The position numbers were made by a program, and so were the translations under genes. From assembly GCA_900544445.1 (NCBI GenBank), contig UQVK01000029.1, positions 1 through 36,023 on the forward strand: a stretch of 36,023 bases of DNA, written 5' to 3'. The notes under the pieces are model-generated. The model was not told where the DNA came from. It worked only from the letters and a program-made list of their open reading frames with translations, and made no database searches. The stretch comes from an uncultured Lachnospiraceae bacterium (GTDB lineage: Bacteria; Bacillota; Clostridia; Lachnospirales; Lachnospiraceae). Shown piece by piece: positions 1-8,188 of this stretch; position 1 is the first letter of the stretch, and every line of letters starts with the position of its first letter.

Positions 1-81
1 GCACAGGCTCAACCGAACGGCAGGTCCTGCGCTCCTCCTGTAACGGGCCACTTCAAAGCGGCATTGCCTGCCGCCGTTTTC

Positions 82-498
82 TCAGACGCCCGCTGTTTCC
101 AGCCACTTTCTGTTTTCCGTACTTTTTCCCCAGGCATCAAGCGCCATATCGTATGTTCTGTCCACCTTCTGCGTAAGCGTTTCAAGCTTCCTCCTTACGT
201 CAATCTGCCCCTGCTTCAGCGCGGAAACCTCGGATTCCAGCTTTTCCTGCCTGAGTTCCAGTTTCTTCTGACCATCCTCCAGGCGATCCATACGGACTTC
301 CAGACCGTCCATACGAGTTTCCAAGCCGCCCATACGGGTTTCCAAGCTGCCCATACGGACTTCAAGGCTGTCCAGCCTTCTGTTGACCGGAGCCAGTTTC
401 TCGTCAAACTTTGCGTTCAACTTTTCTTCCAGCTTTTCTTCCAACTTTACTTCCAGCAAATCCCCTATTTTCAGGAGTAATTCCTCGTTACTCATCAT
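82..498 (-). CDS. Heptad-repeat coiled-coil protein of unknown function
   Basis: A 138-residue, highly charged, soluble protein with no signal peptide or membrane segment. Residues about 1-35 are Lys/Glu-rich and end in EEKLEEKLNAKFDEKL. Residues about 38-90 are near-identical heptads of the form LExRMxx, with Leu and Met at the core positions of a coiled coil, and a second helix follows to about residue 115. The C-terminal part (TYDMALDAWGKSTENRKWL) is not repetitive. The start is one of two adjacent ATGs; AGAGGAAG just upstream fits the second (position 495) slightly better by spacing. Homology is not recognised beyond coiled-coil proteins common in Clostridia, so oligomerisation or scaffolding is the only role suggested. 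No neighbour gives functional context: groEL lies upstream on the same strand, separated by a probable terminator. Confidence 0.75.
   Translation of the reverse strand: MMSNEELLLKIGDLLEVKLEEKLEEKLNAKFDEKLAPVNRRLDSLEVRMGSLETRMGGLETRMDGLEVRMDRLEDGQKKLELRQEKLESEVSALKQGQIDVRRKLETLTQKVDRTYDMALDAWGKSTENRKWLETAGV
287..370. repeat. Four tandem 21-bp units encoding coiled-coil heptads
   Basis: Four adjacent 21-bp units begin at 287, 308, 329 and 350. Each starts with (t/c)CCATACG and continues with a variant of GACTTCCAGACCG. Each unit encodes one heptad of the coiled coil, so gain or loss of a unit would keep frame and helix phase. Degenerate half-units flank the array on both sides. Confidence 0.8.
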
Positions 499-762
499 AC
501 TTCCTCTCTTTCTTCCGCACAGCGGGCGCTGTCCCCTCAGACACTAAGTCCGTACGCGGAAATCGACAGGATCTGCAAAAACTGCAGTTCCCGGACCTAT
601 GGTAACAATATATTCTCATTTCCATATTTTCACCACCGCACTCGAAGAAGTCTGCTTAAGCGGTACCGGATATCGTTTCAACCATAATATCACACATTTG
701 ATGTGAAGAGAAGTCCCGGGCCTGTAAAATTATTTCCATGCGGCAGAGGCTGCGGAAACCAA

Positions 763-798
763 AGAGCGGTGCCTGCCGGAAAGCAGGCGCCGCCCTCT
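763..798 (-). terminator. Probable rho-independent terminator of groESL
   Basis: Read on the minus strand just after the groEL stop, AGAGGGCGG.GCCTGC pairs with GCAGGC.CCGCTCT around a short TTTCCG loop, with a small bulge and one C-A mismatch. TTTGGTTT follows. It lies about 30 bases past groEL and is the main feature of the 330-base gene-free stretch 499-828. The rest of that stretch is AT-rich around 600-700 and should hold the coiled-coil gene's promoter, but no convincing -35/-10 pair was found. Confidence 0.55.
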
Positions 799-828
799 TT
801 TATCTTTCTAAATATTGGTTCGGATGGA

Positions 829-2469
<1,641 letters not shown>

Positions 2470-2513
2470 TTAAAATGTTTTTCAAACTGCGCCAAAGCGC
2501 TTTTTTTATTTTC

Positions 2514-2801
2514 TTATTCAATTACCGCCAGAACATCGGACTGCTTTACGATGATGTATTCCTGATCGTCGTCAAGCTTTACTTCGGTTCCTGCATATTT
2601 GGAATAAATAACCTTGTCGCCGGCCTTCACTTCCATTTTGATTTCCTTGCCGTCTACCATTCCGCCAGGGCCTACCGCAATGACCTCCGCCTGCTGGGGC
2701 TTCTCCTTGCTCTGTCCGGGAAGAACGATTCCGGATTTGGTGGTTTCTTCAGCTTCGAGCTGCTTTAATACAATCCTGTCGCCTAAAGGTACTAATTTCA
2801 T
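2514..2801 (-). CDS. groES: Co-chaperonin GroES (Hsp10)
   Basis: A 95-residue GroES, the seven-subunit lid of the GroEL cage. The family start MKLVPLGDRIVLKQ is followed by the mobile loop (EETTKSGIVLPGQSKEKP, about residues 17-34), which contacts GroEL. The roof segment with VGPGGMVDGK and the C-terminal strand DDQEYIIVKQSDVLAVIE come next. An upstream in-frame Met exists, but the start used here at 2801 has a perfect AAGGAGG at the right distance and matches the family N-terminus. It is first in the operon, and the inverted CIRCE element overlaps its 5' untranslated region, so HrcA-type heat-shock repression is expected. Confidence 0.97.
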   Translation of the reverse strand: MKLVPLGDRIVLKQLEAEETTKSGIVLPGQSKEKPQQAEVIAVGPGGMVDGKEIKMEVKAGDKVIYSKYAGTEVKLDDDQEYIIVKQSDVLAVIE

Positions 2802-2850
2802 AAAAATGCCTCCTTGATTGAATACTTTCGATTCAGTATTATTTAGGCTG

Positions 2851-2877
2851 TTAGCACTCACTTTTGTCGAGTGCTAA
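2851..2877. promoter_or_regulatory. CIRCE operator (HrcA site)
   Basis: A perfect TTAGCACTC-N9-GAGTGCTAA inverted repeat, exactly the CIRCE consensus, lies about 50 bases upstream of the groES start and just downstream of the predicted transcription start. In this family HrcA binds it and represses groESL until heat or misfolding titrates HrcA. hrcA itself is not in this window. Confidence 0.97.
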
Positions 2878-2888
2878 ACACTATAGAT

Positions 2889-2917
2889 ATATTATGTTTT
2901 CACCCATTTTTATGCAA
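2889..2917 (-). promoter_or_regulatory. Sigma-A promoter of groESL
   Basis: On the minus strand TTGCAT (-35) is followed by a 17-base spacer and TAATAT (-10). The predicted start site is near 2882, immediately upstream of CIRCE, the usual architecture for HrcA control. Confidence 0.75.
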
Positions 2918-3077
2918 CGTCATTAGCGGGAAAGAGCAAGCTTTTTCCTTGATTTTACTTTTTCTTTCTTTGATTTTCTCCGTTTTTCTTAATTTTATAC
3001 TTTTTTCAAACGTTCTTTCCGGGCATTTTCTGCGCATTCTGCCTCATCCGGTTCCCGGCGATGGGGAAACCGAAGCC

Positions 3078-3827
3078 TCAGATTCCAAGGCCCAGCCGCA
3101 CCAGCCACAGGACAAAAAGATGGGCCGGATAAAAAGCATAGAAGAACCACTTGGAAAAGCGCCCGCTCCGCTTTCCCTTCTTTCCATTATAAAAGCGCAG
3201 AATCACGATCCCCGACGCCGCAATTCCCAGACAGGAGACGAGCGCATGTCCCAGGGCCGGCAGAGGCGCCATCTGCAGCGCATACGACATCCAGTTCAGA
3301 AGCCCGAACAGCAGGGCCGCAATGCCGTAGGAAACCGCCTGCTTTCTTTTATCTCCGGCCGCCCGGTCAAACAGGATCGTATAGATGGCCGCAAGCAGGG
3401 ACCAGTCGCAGAACAGGGTGACGAACACCAGCAGGACCACCAACAGATTCCGGGCAAAGCCGTTTGATACCCGGTGGCGCACATGCAGGATCAGGAAGCA
3501 GAAGAACAGCGTAAACAGCATGTTCAGCATGCCAAACTGCAGGGCCATCACATAGGGGACCTGGGAAATCAGGGCGAAGATGAGGAGTCTGAGAGCATAG
3601 TTTTTTCTGGAATGGGTGTACTGATATCCTTCCACCAGAAAAAAGCACATCGTCACCGCCGTGAAATAGCCGATGTCCGTCAGCACCTCAAACCAGGGGC
3701 TTTCGGCCGGCACCAGGGCGTTGGCCGCATGGTTGATGAACATGGTCAGCATGGCGATATATTTGATCGCGTCACGGCTGATACCCGGATTCTGCCGGAC
3801 AACCATCGCCTTTTCTTTGTTTTCCAT
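3078..3827 (-). CDS. TraX-family integral membrane protein
   Basis: A 249-residue polytopic membrane protein. It begins the hydrophobic region with ISRDAIKYIAMLTMFINHAA and ends with KWFFYAFYPAHLFVLWLVR, the two hallmark segments of the TraX family, which resembles multi-pass acyltransferases. About seven to eight hydrophobic helices can be seen, with a basic loop (NGKKGKRSGRFSKW) near the end. The founding member is linked to N-acetylation of F-pilin. In Clostridia the chromosomal copies are of unknown substrate and are not tied to conjugation, and there are no conjugation genes here. GGGAGG eight bases before the ATG supports the start. It is a single-gene unit, separated from groES by about 150 bases. 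Confidence 0.85.
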   Translation of the reverse strand: MENKEKAMVVRQNPGISRDAIKYIAMLTMFINHAANALVPAESPWFEVLTDIGYFTAVTMCFFLVEGYQYTHSRKNYALRLLIFALISQVPYVMALQFGMLNMLFTLFFCFLILHVRHRVSNGFARNLLVVLLVFVTLFCDWSLLAAIYTILFDRAAGDKRKQAVSYGIAALLFGLLNWMSYALQMAPLPALGHALVSCLGIAASGIVILRFYNGKKGKRSGRFSKWFFYAFYPAHLFVLWLVRLGLGI

Positions 3828-3863
3828 CGTTGATTCCTCCCGTTTTCAAGCTTTTTTATTTTG

Positions 3864-3888
3864 ATTATACTTCAAAGCGCTGCGCTTT
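3864..3888 (-). promoter_or_regulatory. Probable promoter of the TraX-like gene with an overlapping inverted repeat
   Basis: On the minus strand a perfect TATAAT (3864-3869) lies about 30 bases upstream of the start codon, with only a weak -35 (TGTGAA) 17 bases further up. The spacer holds a perfect inverted repeat AAAGCGC-T-GCGCTTT (3874-3888), in the position of a repressor or activator site. Confidence 0.5.
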
Positions 3889-3932
3889 CACAGCAGAAAT
3901 ATAATTTCCTGCCGTATAAAAAGTGTACGCCC

Positions 3933-4032
3933 TGATGCGGTACGCATCATGCGCACCACTCGCGCCGAGCGCGGTTGCCTTCAGGCAACATCTACCGGCA
4001 ATCTTTTGATTGCCTGCGTGCTGAGTGCGCAT
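3933..4032. repeat. Multi-hairpin structured element
   Basis: About 100 bases packed with small perfect hairpins: TGATGCG-gta-CGCATCA (3933-3949), CGCGC-cga-GCGCG (3961-3973), GTTGCC-ttca-GGCAAC (3974-3989) and GGCAATC-tttt-GATTGCC (3997-4014). An outer pair, ATGCGCAC (3949-3956) with GTGCGCAT (4025-4032), encloses the last three in a cloverleaf-like fold. The first hairpin and the outer stem share base 3949. No open reading frame or T-tract accompanies it. It may be a dispersed REP-like or MITE-like repeat or a structured RNA; nothing here tells these apart. Confidence 0.6.
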
Positions 4033-4039
4033 CAACATC

Positions 4040-4084
4040 TTTTTTTGTTCAATAGGAAATGAAATTTCCTATTGAACAAAAAAA
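4040..4084. repeat. Perfect 21-bp inverted repeat with 3-base loop
   Basis: Bases 4040-4060 are perfectly complementary to 4064-4084 around a GAA loop. The arm starts with seven T and continues GTTCAATAGGAAAT. Read on either strand it begins with T and ends with A, so the hairpin itself is not followed by a U-tract in either direction and is not an ordinary terminator. It overlaps the tail of the decayed deoR reading frame, and its left T/A arm doubles as the T-tract of the adjacent minus-strand terminator. Confidence 0.9.
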
Positions 4085-4629
4085 CGCCTCTTCCGCCGCA
4101 AAGGCGAAAAAGGCGTCATCCGTCACCATCCGGTCCACCTGCTGCAGGGACAGAACCTTCTTCCGAGATCTCTTCCCGATTTTGCTGGAGTCCATCACAG
4201 CGATGACCTCCCTGGTCCGTTCTGCAAGAAGACGGATCACTCCCATCTCCAGGAAACGGAAATCCGTAAAGCCGTCCTGATAATTCACCGCATAGATGGA
4301 AAGAAAGGCCGTATCCGGATAGTGGTTCCCGAATTCAGCGCGATCACACTTCCCGGCCTGACATATTTCAGAGCCTTCCTGGCCGCTTCCCGCTTTCTGT
4401 CGCTGTTGATGATCTCCCGCCCGGAAAAGCTGGAAAGGGAAACCAGGGATTCCGGCAGGCAGGCGCCGCCCCTGACGCATTTCACGAGCCCGTTCTGCTC
4501 CATTGCTTTCAGATCCCGGCGCACCGTGTCCACTGATACCTGCATCAGTTCCGCCAGATCGCTGATCTTAACCACTGCCTGGAGCTGCAGCTGCTGCAGG
4601 ATCAGCTCCGCGCGTTCTGTATACAGCAT
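4049..4629 (-). pseudogene. DeoR-family transcriptional regulator remnant
   Basis: The first frame (4629 down to about 4320) encodes a typical DeoR N-terminus. It has a winged helix-turn-helix (VVKISDLAELMQVSVDTVRRDLKAMEQNGLV, shown in parts: ISDLAELMQVS, VDTVRRDLKAME) and the start of the sugar-phosphate sensor domain (GSVIALNSGTT). Reading then shifts frame: homology resumes with DTAFLSIYAV, DGFTDFRF and VIAVMDSSKIGKRS, which belong much later in the domain. About 55-65 residues normally lie between these segments, so there is an internal deletion plus a frameshift. The C-terminal tail is also lost: the frame runs into a terminator hairpin and an inverted repeat. The two frames overlap, but neither alone would give a working regulator. 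It sits 13 bases after the metallo-hydrolase gene, in the same operon. Confidence 0.85.
4084..4116 (-). terminator. Rho-independent terminator after the MBL-deoR unit
   Basis: On the minus strand ACGCCTTTTTCGCC pairs with GGCGGAAGAGGCGT (14 positions, two mismatches) around a TTTGC loop, followed directly by seven T (4084-4078). The stem is translated in the decayed regulator frame as Ala/Phe/Glu-rich residues, showing that the original gene end has been lost and the frame runs into the terminator. Confidence 0.75.
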
Positions 4630-4642
4630 AGGCTCTCCTTTC

Positions 4643-5488
4643 CTATATTTCTACCTCCATCCCGTCATAGGACACGAGGAAGCCGTATTTTTCCGCCACA
4701 GGAAGCATCTCATCATAGGTGACGCCTCCGTTATGGGTAAAATGATTCGCCACATAGACGGTATTTTCATCCACAAGCCCTTCCTTCATCAGCCGGTCGC
4801 GGATCTGCGCGTTGGCCGCAAATCCCATATGCCCGCTGCTGTTTGCCTGAATGGAATGGGTGGAATCAAAGCTCACCAGATTCAGCTTCACCGGATGGCT
4901 GATCAGATATTCCCAGGTTTCCTCCGGGAACAGCCCCGTATCATGGGCATACAGGAGCGCTTTCCCATCCTTTTCAATGAGATAGATCACCGGCTCGCAG
5001 CGCACATCATGCTGTGCCGCCAGCGGAGTGATCCGGTAGCCCTCCGCTTCAAAGGGCTCGAAGGCCTTCACACGGACCGGCACCACCCGGTTCTCCATCA
5101 CGTTATGATCCTCATAGCCCGTTCCCTTGTCAATGGCCGCCACTACTTTCGCATAAGCCGGATAGGTTCCGTAAATAGAAAGCGGCTGTCCGTCGATGCC
5201 GTGGGCAAATCCCTCCTGCCTGTTGAGAAGCTCATCCTGGTAAAGATGATCTTCATGGTCATGGGTGATGAGGCAGGTGTGGATGGACGGCAGATCCAGC
5301 CCGTAAAACAGGCTGTGGATGTAGGTATCCGCATTCAGATCGAGAAGCAGCGTATCGTCTATGACCGCCTGGCTTCTCGTCCGGATGTTTCTTCCTCCGG
5401 CCTTTCTGCTCCTTTCACATACCTCGCATTTACAGAAAGCGGCAGGCACTCCCTCGCATGCCGCAGTTCCCAGATATCTGATTTTCAT
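4643..5488 (-). CDS. MBL-fold metallo-hydrolase, PhnP-like
   Basis: A 281-residue metallo-beta-lactamase-fold enzyme. It starts MKIRYLGTAACEGVPAAFC, with a Cys-rich loop CKCEVC resembling the structural zinc site of PhnP (phosphoribosyl cyclic phosphate phosphodiesterase). The metal-binding motif THDHEDHL follows at about residue 80, and later metal ligands are in AHDTG and NHFTHNGG. Members hydrolyse cyclic phosphodiesters or related phosphate esters, but the substrate here cannot be read from sequence. No other phn genes are present, and the neighbouring DeoR-type regulator remnant would fit a sugar-phosphate role. The chosen start matches the family N-terminus and has a purine-rich AGGAGAGAGG upstream; a longer in-frame extension is unlikely. 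Confidence 0.85.
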   Translation of the reverse strand: MKIRYLGTAACEGVPAAFCKCEVCERSRKAGGRNIRTRSQAVIDDTLLLDLNADTYIHSLFYGLDLPSIHTCLITHDHEDHLYQDELLNRQEGFAHGIDGQPLSIYGTYPAYAKVVAAIDKGTGYEDHNVMENRVVPVRVKAFEPFEAEGYRITPLAAQHDVRCEPVIYLIEKDGKALLYAHDTGLFPEETWEYLISHPVKLNLVSFDSTHSIQANSSGHMGFAANAQIRDRLMKEGLVDENTVYVANHFTHNGGVTYDEMLPVAEKYGFLVSYDGMEVEI

Positions 5489-5554
5489 ATCGTTCCCTCT
5501 CTCCTGTTCTTTTCTGTCATGCTTCCCCGGTTTCATCCGCACCGGCCGCCTTCT

Positions 5555-5583
5555 ATTATCTCCCTTCTCCATCCGAAATGCAA
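5555..5583 (-). promoter_or_regulatory. Sigma-A promoter of the metallo-hydrolase gene
   Basis: On the minus strand TTGCAT, a 17-base spacer and GATAAT lie about 70 bases upstream of the start codon. It is divergent from the ABC-F promoter, and the two -35 elements are only about a dozen bases apart. Confidence 0.65.
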
Positions 5584-5595
5584 GACGCATTTTTA

Positions 5596-5623
5596 TTGAA
5601 AAATCCGGCGTTTTGTGTATAAT
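5596..5623 (+). promoter_or_regulatory. Sigma-A promoter of the ABC-F gene
   Basis: TTGAAA, a 16-base spacer and a perfect TATAAT. The predicted start site is near 5630, about 40 bases before the ATG. No attenuator-like hairpin was noticed in the short leader, unlike many antibiotic-induced ABC-F genes. Confidence 0.75.
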
Positions 5624-5670
5624 GGAAGAGCAGCAAAAACACGGATATTTAAAATAAGTAAGGAGTTAAG

Positions 5671-7308
5671 ATGATACAAGCGGTAAATGTCACTTTAAGA
5701 TTGGGAAAAAAGGCTTTGTTTGAGGATGTAAACATCAAATTTACGGAAGGCAACTGCTACGGCCTGATCGGCGCAAACGGAGCGGGAAAATCCACGTTTT
5801 TAAAAATTCTTTCCGGCCAGCTGGAATCCACCAGCGGCGAGGTGGTCATCACCCCCGGCCAGCGTCTTTCTGTGCTGGAGCAGGACCATTTTAAATACGA
5901 TGAGTTTCCGGTGCTTGACACCGTCATCATGGGAAATGCCCGTCTGTATGAAATCATGAAGGAAAAGGAAGCCATCTACGCGAAGGAAGACTTCTCCGAC
6001 GAGGACGGCATCCGGGCCAGCGAGCTGGAAGCGGAGTTTGCCGAAATGGACGGCTGGGAAGCGGAATCCAACGCCGCAAGCCTGTTAAACGGCCTCGGCA
6101 TCGAGACGGAACATCATTACAGCCTGATGAAGGACTTAAACGGAAGCCAGAAGGTGAAGGTGCTGCTGGCCAAGGCACTGTTCGGCAATCCGGATATCCT
6201 GCTGCTAGATGAGCCCACCAACCACCTGGATCTGGACGCCATCGCATGGCTGGAGGATTTCCTGATTGAATTTGAAAACACGGTAATCGTGGTATCCCAT
6301 GACCGTTATTTCCTGAATAAGGTCTGCACCCAGATCGCGGATATCGACTACGGGAAAATCCAGCTGTATGCCGGTAACTACGATTTCTGGTACGAGTCCA
6401 GCCAGCTGCTCATCAAGCAGATGAAGGAAGCGAACAAGAAGAAGGAGGAAAAGATCAAGGAACTGCAGGAATTCATCTCCCGTTTCTCCGCCAACGCCTC
6501 CAAATCCAAGCAGGCGACCTCCAGAAAGCGCGCCCTGGAAAAGATCCAGCTGGACGAGATCCGTCCTTCCAGCAGAAAGTATCCCTACATCGATTTCCGT
6601 CCCGACAGGGAGATCGGAAATGAAGTGCTCACTGTGGAAGGGATCTCCAAAACCATTAACGGGGAAAAGATTCTTGACAACATCTCCTTCATCATGGGAC
6701 ACAACGACAAGATCGCCTTCGTGGGCGGAAACGAGCTGGCAAAGACCACCCTTTTTCAGATCCTCATGGGCGAGATGGAGCCGGATGAAGGAAGCTATAA
6801 ATGGGGAGTAACCACCTCCCAGGCCTACTTTCCCAAGGACAGCACGAAGGAGTTCGACAACGATCTGACCATCGCGGACTGGCTGATGGGCTATTCCCCG
6901 GTGAAGGACATCACCTATGTGCGCGGCTTCCTGGGAAGAATGCTGTTTGCGGGCGAGGACGGCGTGAAGAAGGTGCGCGTCCTTTCCGGAGGAGAAAAGG
7001 TGCGATGCCTCCTTTCCAAGATGATGATCTCCGGCGCGAACTGCCTGGTGCTCGACGAGCCCACCAACCATCTGGACATGGAATCCATCACCGCCCTTAA
7101 CAACGGGCTGATTAAGTTCCCCGGCGTCGCCCTCTTCTCCTGCCGCGACCATCAGTTCGTGCAGACCACGGCAAACCGCATCATGGAGATCCTGCCGGAC
7201 GGAAGGCTGATCGACAAGATCACCACCTACGACGAATATCTGGCAAGCGACGCGATGGCGAGAAAGCGTACCATCTACACCGCGAATAAGGAAGACGATG
7301 AGAACTGA
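5671..7308 (+). CDS. ABC-F family ATPase, YbiT type
   Basis: A 545-residue protein with two ATP-binding cassettes and no membrane segment, colinear with E. coli YbiT; ABC-F proteins act on ribosomes. Cassette 1 has Walker A GANGAGKST (34-42), Walker B LLLDEPTNHLD and switch SHDRYF (His210), but its signature is LNGSQ (156-160) rather than LSGGQ. A charged linker at about 245-310 contains SRFSANASKSKQATSRKRA. Cassette 2 has an intact signature LSGGE (438-442) and Walker B LVLDEPTNHLD. Its Walker A reads GGNELAKTT (352-360), with Ala where the family has Gly before the Lys, and Arg492 replaces the switch His (SCRDHQF). One composite ATP site is therefore canonical and the other degenerate. AAGGAG precedes the start. 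PHP and HAD genes follow closely. Confidence 0.93.
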   Translation: MIQAVNVTLRLGKKALFEDVNIKFTEGNCYGLIGANGAGKSTFLKILSGQLESTSGEVVITPGQRLSVLEQDHFKYDEFPVLDTVIMGNARLYEIMKEKEAIYAKEDFSDEDGIRASELEAEFAEMDGWEAESNAASLLNGLGIETEHHYSLMKDLNGSQKVKVLLAKALFGNPDILLLDEPTNHLDLDAIAWLEDFLIEFENTVIVVSHDRYFLNKVCTQIADIDYGKIQLYAGNYDFWYESSQLLIKQMKEANKKKEEKIKELQEFISRFSANASKSKQATSRKRALEKIQLDEIRPSSRKYPYIDFRPDREIGNEVLTVEGISKTINGEKILDNISFIMGHNDKIAFVGGNELAKTTLFQILMGEMEPDEGSYKWGVTTSQAYFPKDSTKEFDNDLTIADWLMGYSPVKDITYVRGFLGRMLFAGEDGVKKVRVLSGGEKVRCLLSKMMISGANCLVLDEPTNHLDMESITALNNGLIKFPGVALFSCRDHQFVQTTANRIMEILPDGRLIDKITTYDEYLASDAMARKRTIYTANKEDDEN

Positions 7309-7327
7309 TCCGAAGGCAGGTATATAT

Positions 7328-8188
7328 ATGAAAATTGTTGATCTGCATGTCCATTCCAACAAATCGGACGGAACCCTTTCTCCTTCTGAACTGGTCGATC
7401 TGGCCGTTCAGAAGGGACTTTCCGCCTTCGCCCTGACGGACCATGATACTACCGCAGGGCTGGATGAGGCCATCGAATATGCGAAGGGCCGGAACATCGA
7501 GGTGATCCCCGGAATCGAATTTTCCACCGAATATGAGGACAGAGACATCCATGTGCTCGGCCTTGCCATCGAGTATCATTCCCCCGTGTTTGCACAGCAG
7601 ATCCAGGCATTCGTGGACTCCCGGATCCTGCGCAACCGGAAAATGTGCTCCCTGCTCTCCGAGGCCGGAATCGACATCACCTACGAAAAGCTGATGGCCG
7701 CATTTCCGGGCGCTGTGGTAACGCGAGCGCACTACGGCAGATATCTGCTGGAAAACGGTTATGTAAAAAGCATACCGGAGGCATTTGAACGATACATCGG
7801 AGATCATGCTCCCTGCTTTGTTCCACGGGAAAAGGTCACTCCAGCACAGGCTGTGGCGCTCATCCGGAAGGCAAAGGGAATTCCCGTGCTCGCCCATCCT
7901 ACGCTGTACCACATGAGCAAAGATGCTCTGCAAAAACTGGTTTCCTCCCTTCTTGCCCCCGGCCTGGTAGGAATTGAGGCCGTTTACTCCACCTATTCCG
8001 CGGGAGAAGAGCGGGAAATGCGTCAGCTGGCTTCCAGAAACGGACTTCTCATCAGCGGCGGGTCCGATTTCCACGGTTCCAACAAGCCCGGGCTTGAGCT
8101 CGCCACCGGCTACCACGGAAGGCTGGTGATCCCTTTCGACATCTGGGAACGCCTGAAGGAAAAAAGGAGAGCACTGTATGAGAACTGA
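7328..8188 (+). CDS. PHP-domain phosphoesterase (TrpH/YciV-like)
   Basis: A 286-residue PHP-domain protein. The metal-binding motifs are DLHVHSNKSDG near the start, LTDHDT at about residue 36, PGIEFST at about 60, a His-rich stretch AHPTLYH late in the domain, and SGGSDFHG near the end. Family members such as TrpH/RNase AM act on 3',5'-bisphosphate nucleotides or short 5'-phosphorylated RNA ends, and that is the best guess. The start at MKIVDLHVHS has GGCAGG upstream. An earlier ATG at 7298, overlapping the ABC-F stop, is possible and would add ten residues. The gene lies 19 bases after the ABC-F gene and overlaps the next gene by 11 bases. Confidence 0.85.
   Translation: MKIVDLHVHSNKSDGTLSPSELVDLAVQKGLSAFALTDHDTTAGLDEAIEYAKGRNIEVIPGIEFSTEYEDRDIHVLGLAIEYHSPVFAQQIQAFVDSRILRNRKMCSLLSEAGIDITYEKLMAAFPGAVVTRAHYGRYLLENGYVKSIPEAFERYIGDHAPCFVPREKVTPAQAVALIRKAKGIPVLAHPTLYHMSKDALQKLVSSLLAPGLVGIEAVYSTYSAGEEREMRQLASRNGLLISGGSDFHGSNKPGLELATGYHGRLVIPFDIWERLKEKRRALYEN

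Noticed and set aside
2489..2507. GCGC-caaa-GCGC followed by seven T on the + strand between groES and groEL
   Set aside because: Both genes run on the minus strand, the stem is only four pairs, and nothing on the + strand needs termination there.
2935..3005. Long pyrimidine-rich tract upstream of the groES promoter
   Set aside because: It is too far from the -35 to be a UP element and has no repeat structure; ordinary AT-rich intergenic sequence is enough.
6205..7362. A 385-codon open frame antisense to the ABC-F gene
   Set aside because: No homology, no start signals; explained by the high-GC codon bias of the ABC-F gene.
7298..8188. Identical ATGAGAACTGA at both gene junctions of the ABC-F/PHP/HAD run
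   Set aside because: It arises because both upstream proteins end in Glu-Asn followed by TGA. Only the second copy is used as a start with a good ribosome binding site, so it is probably coincidence.
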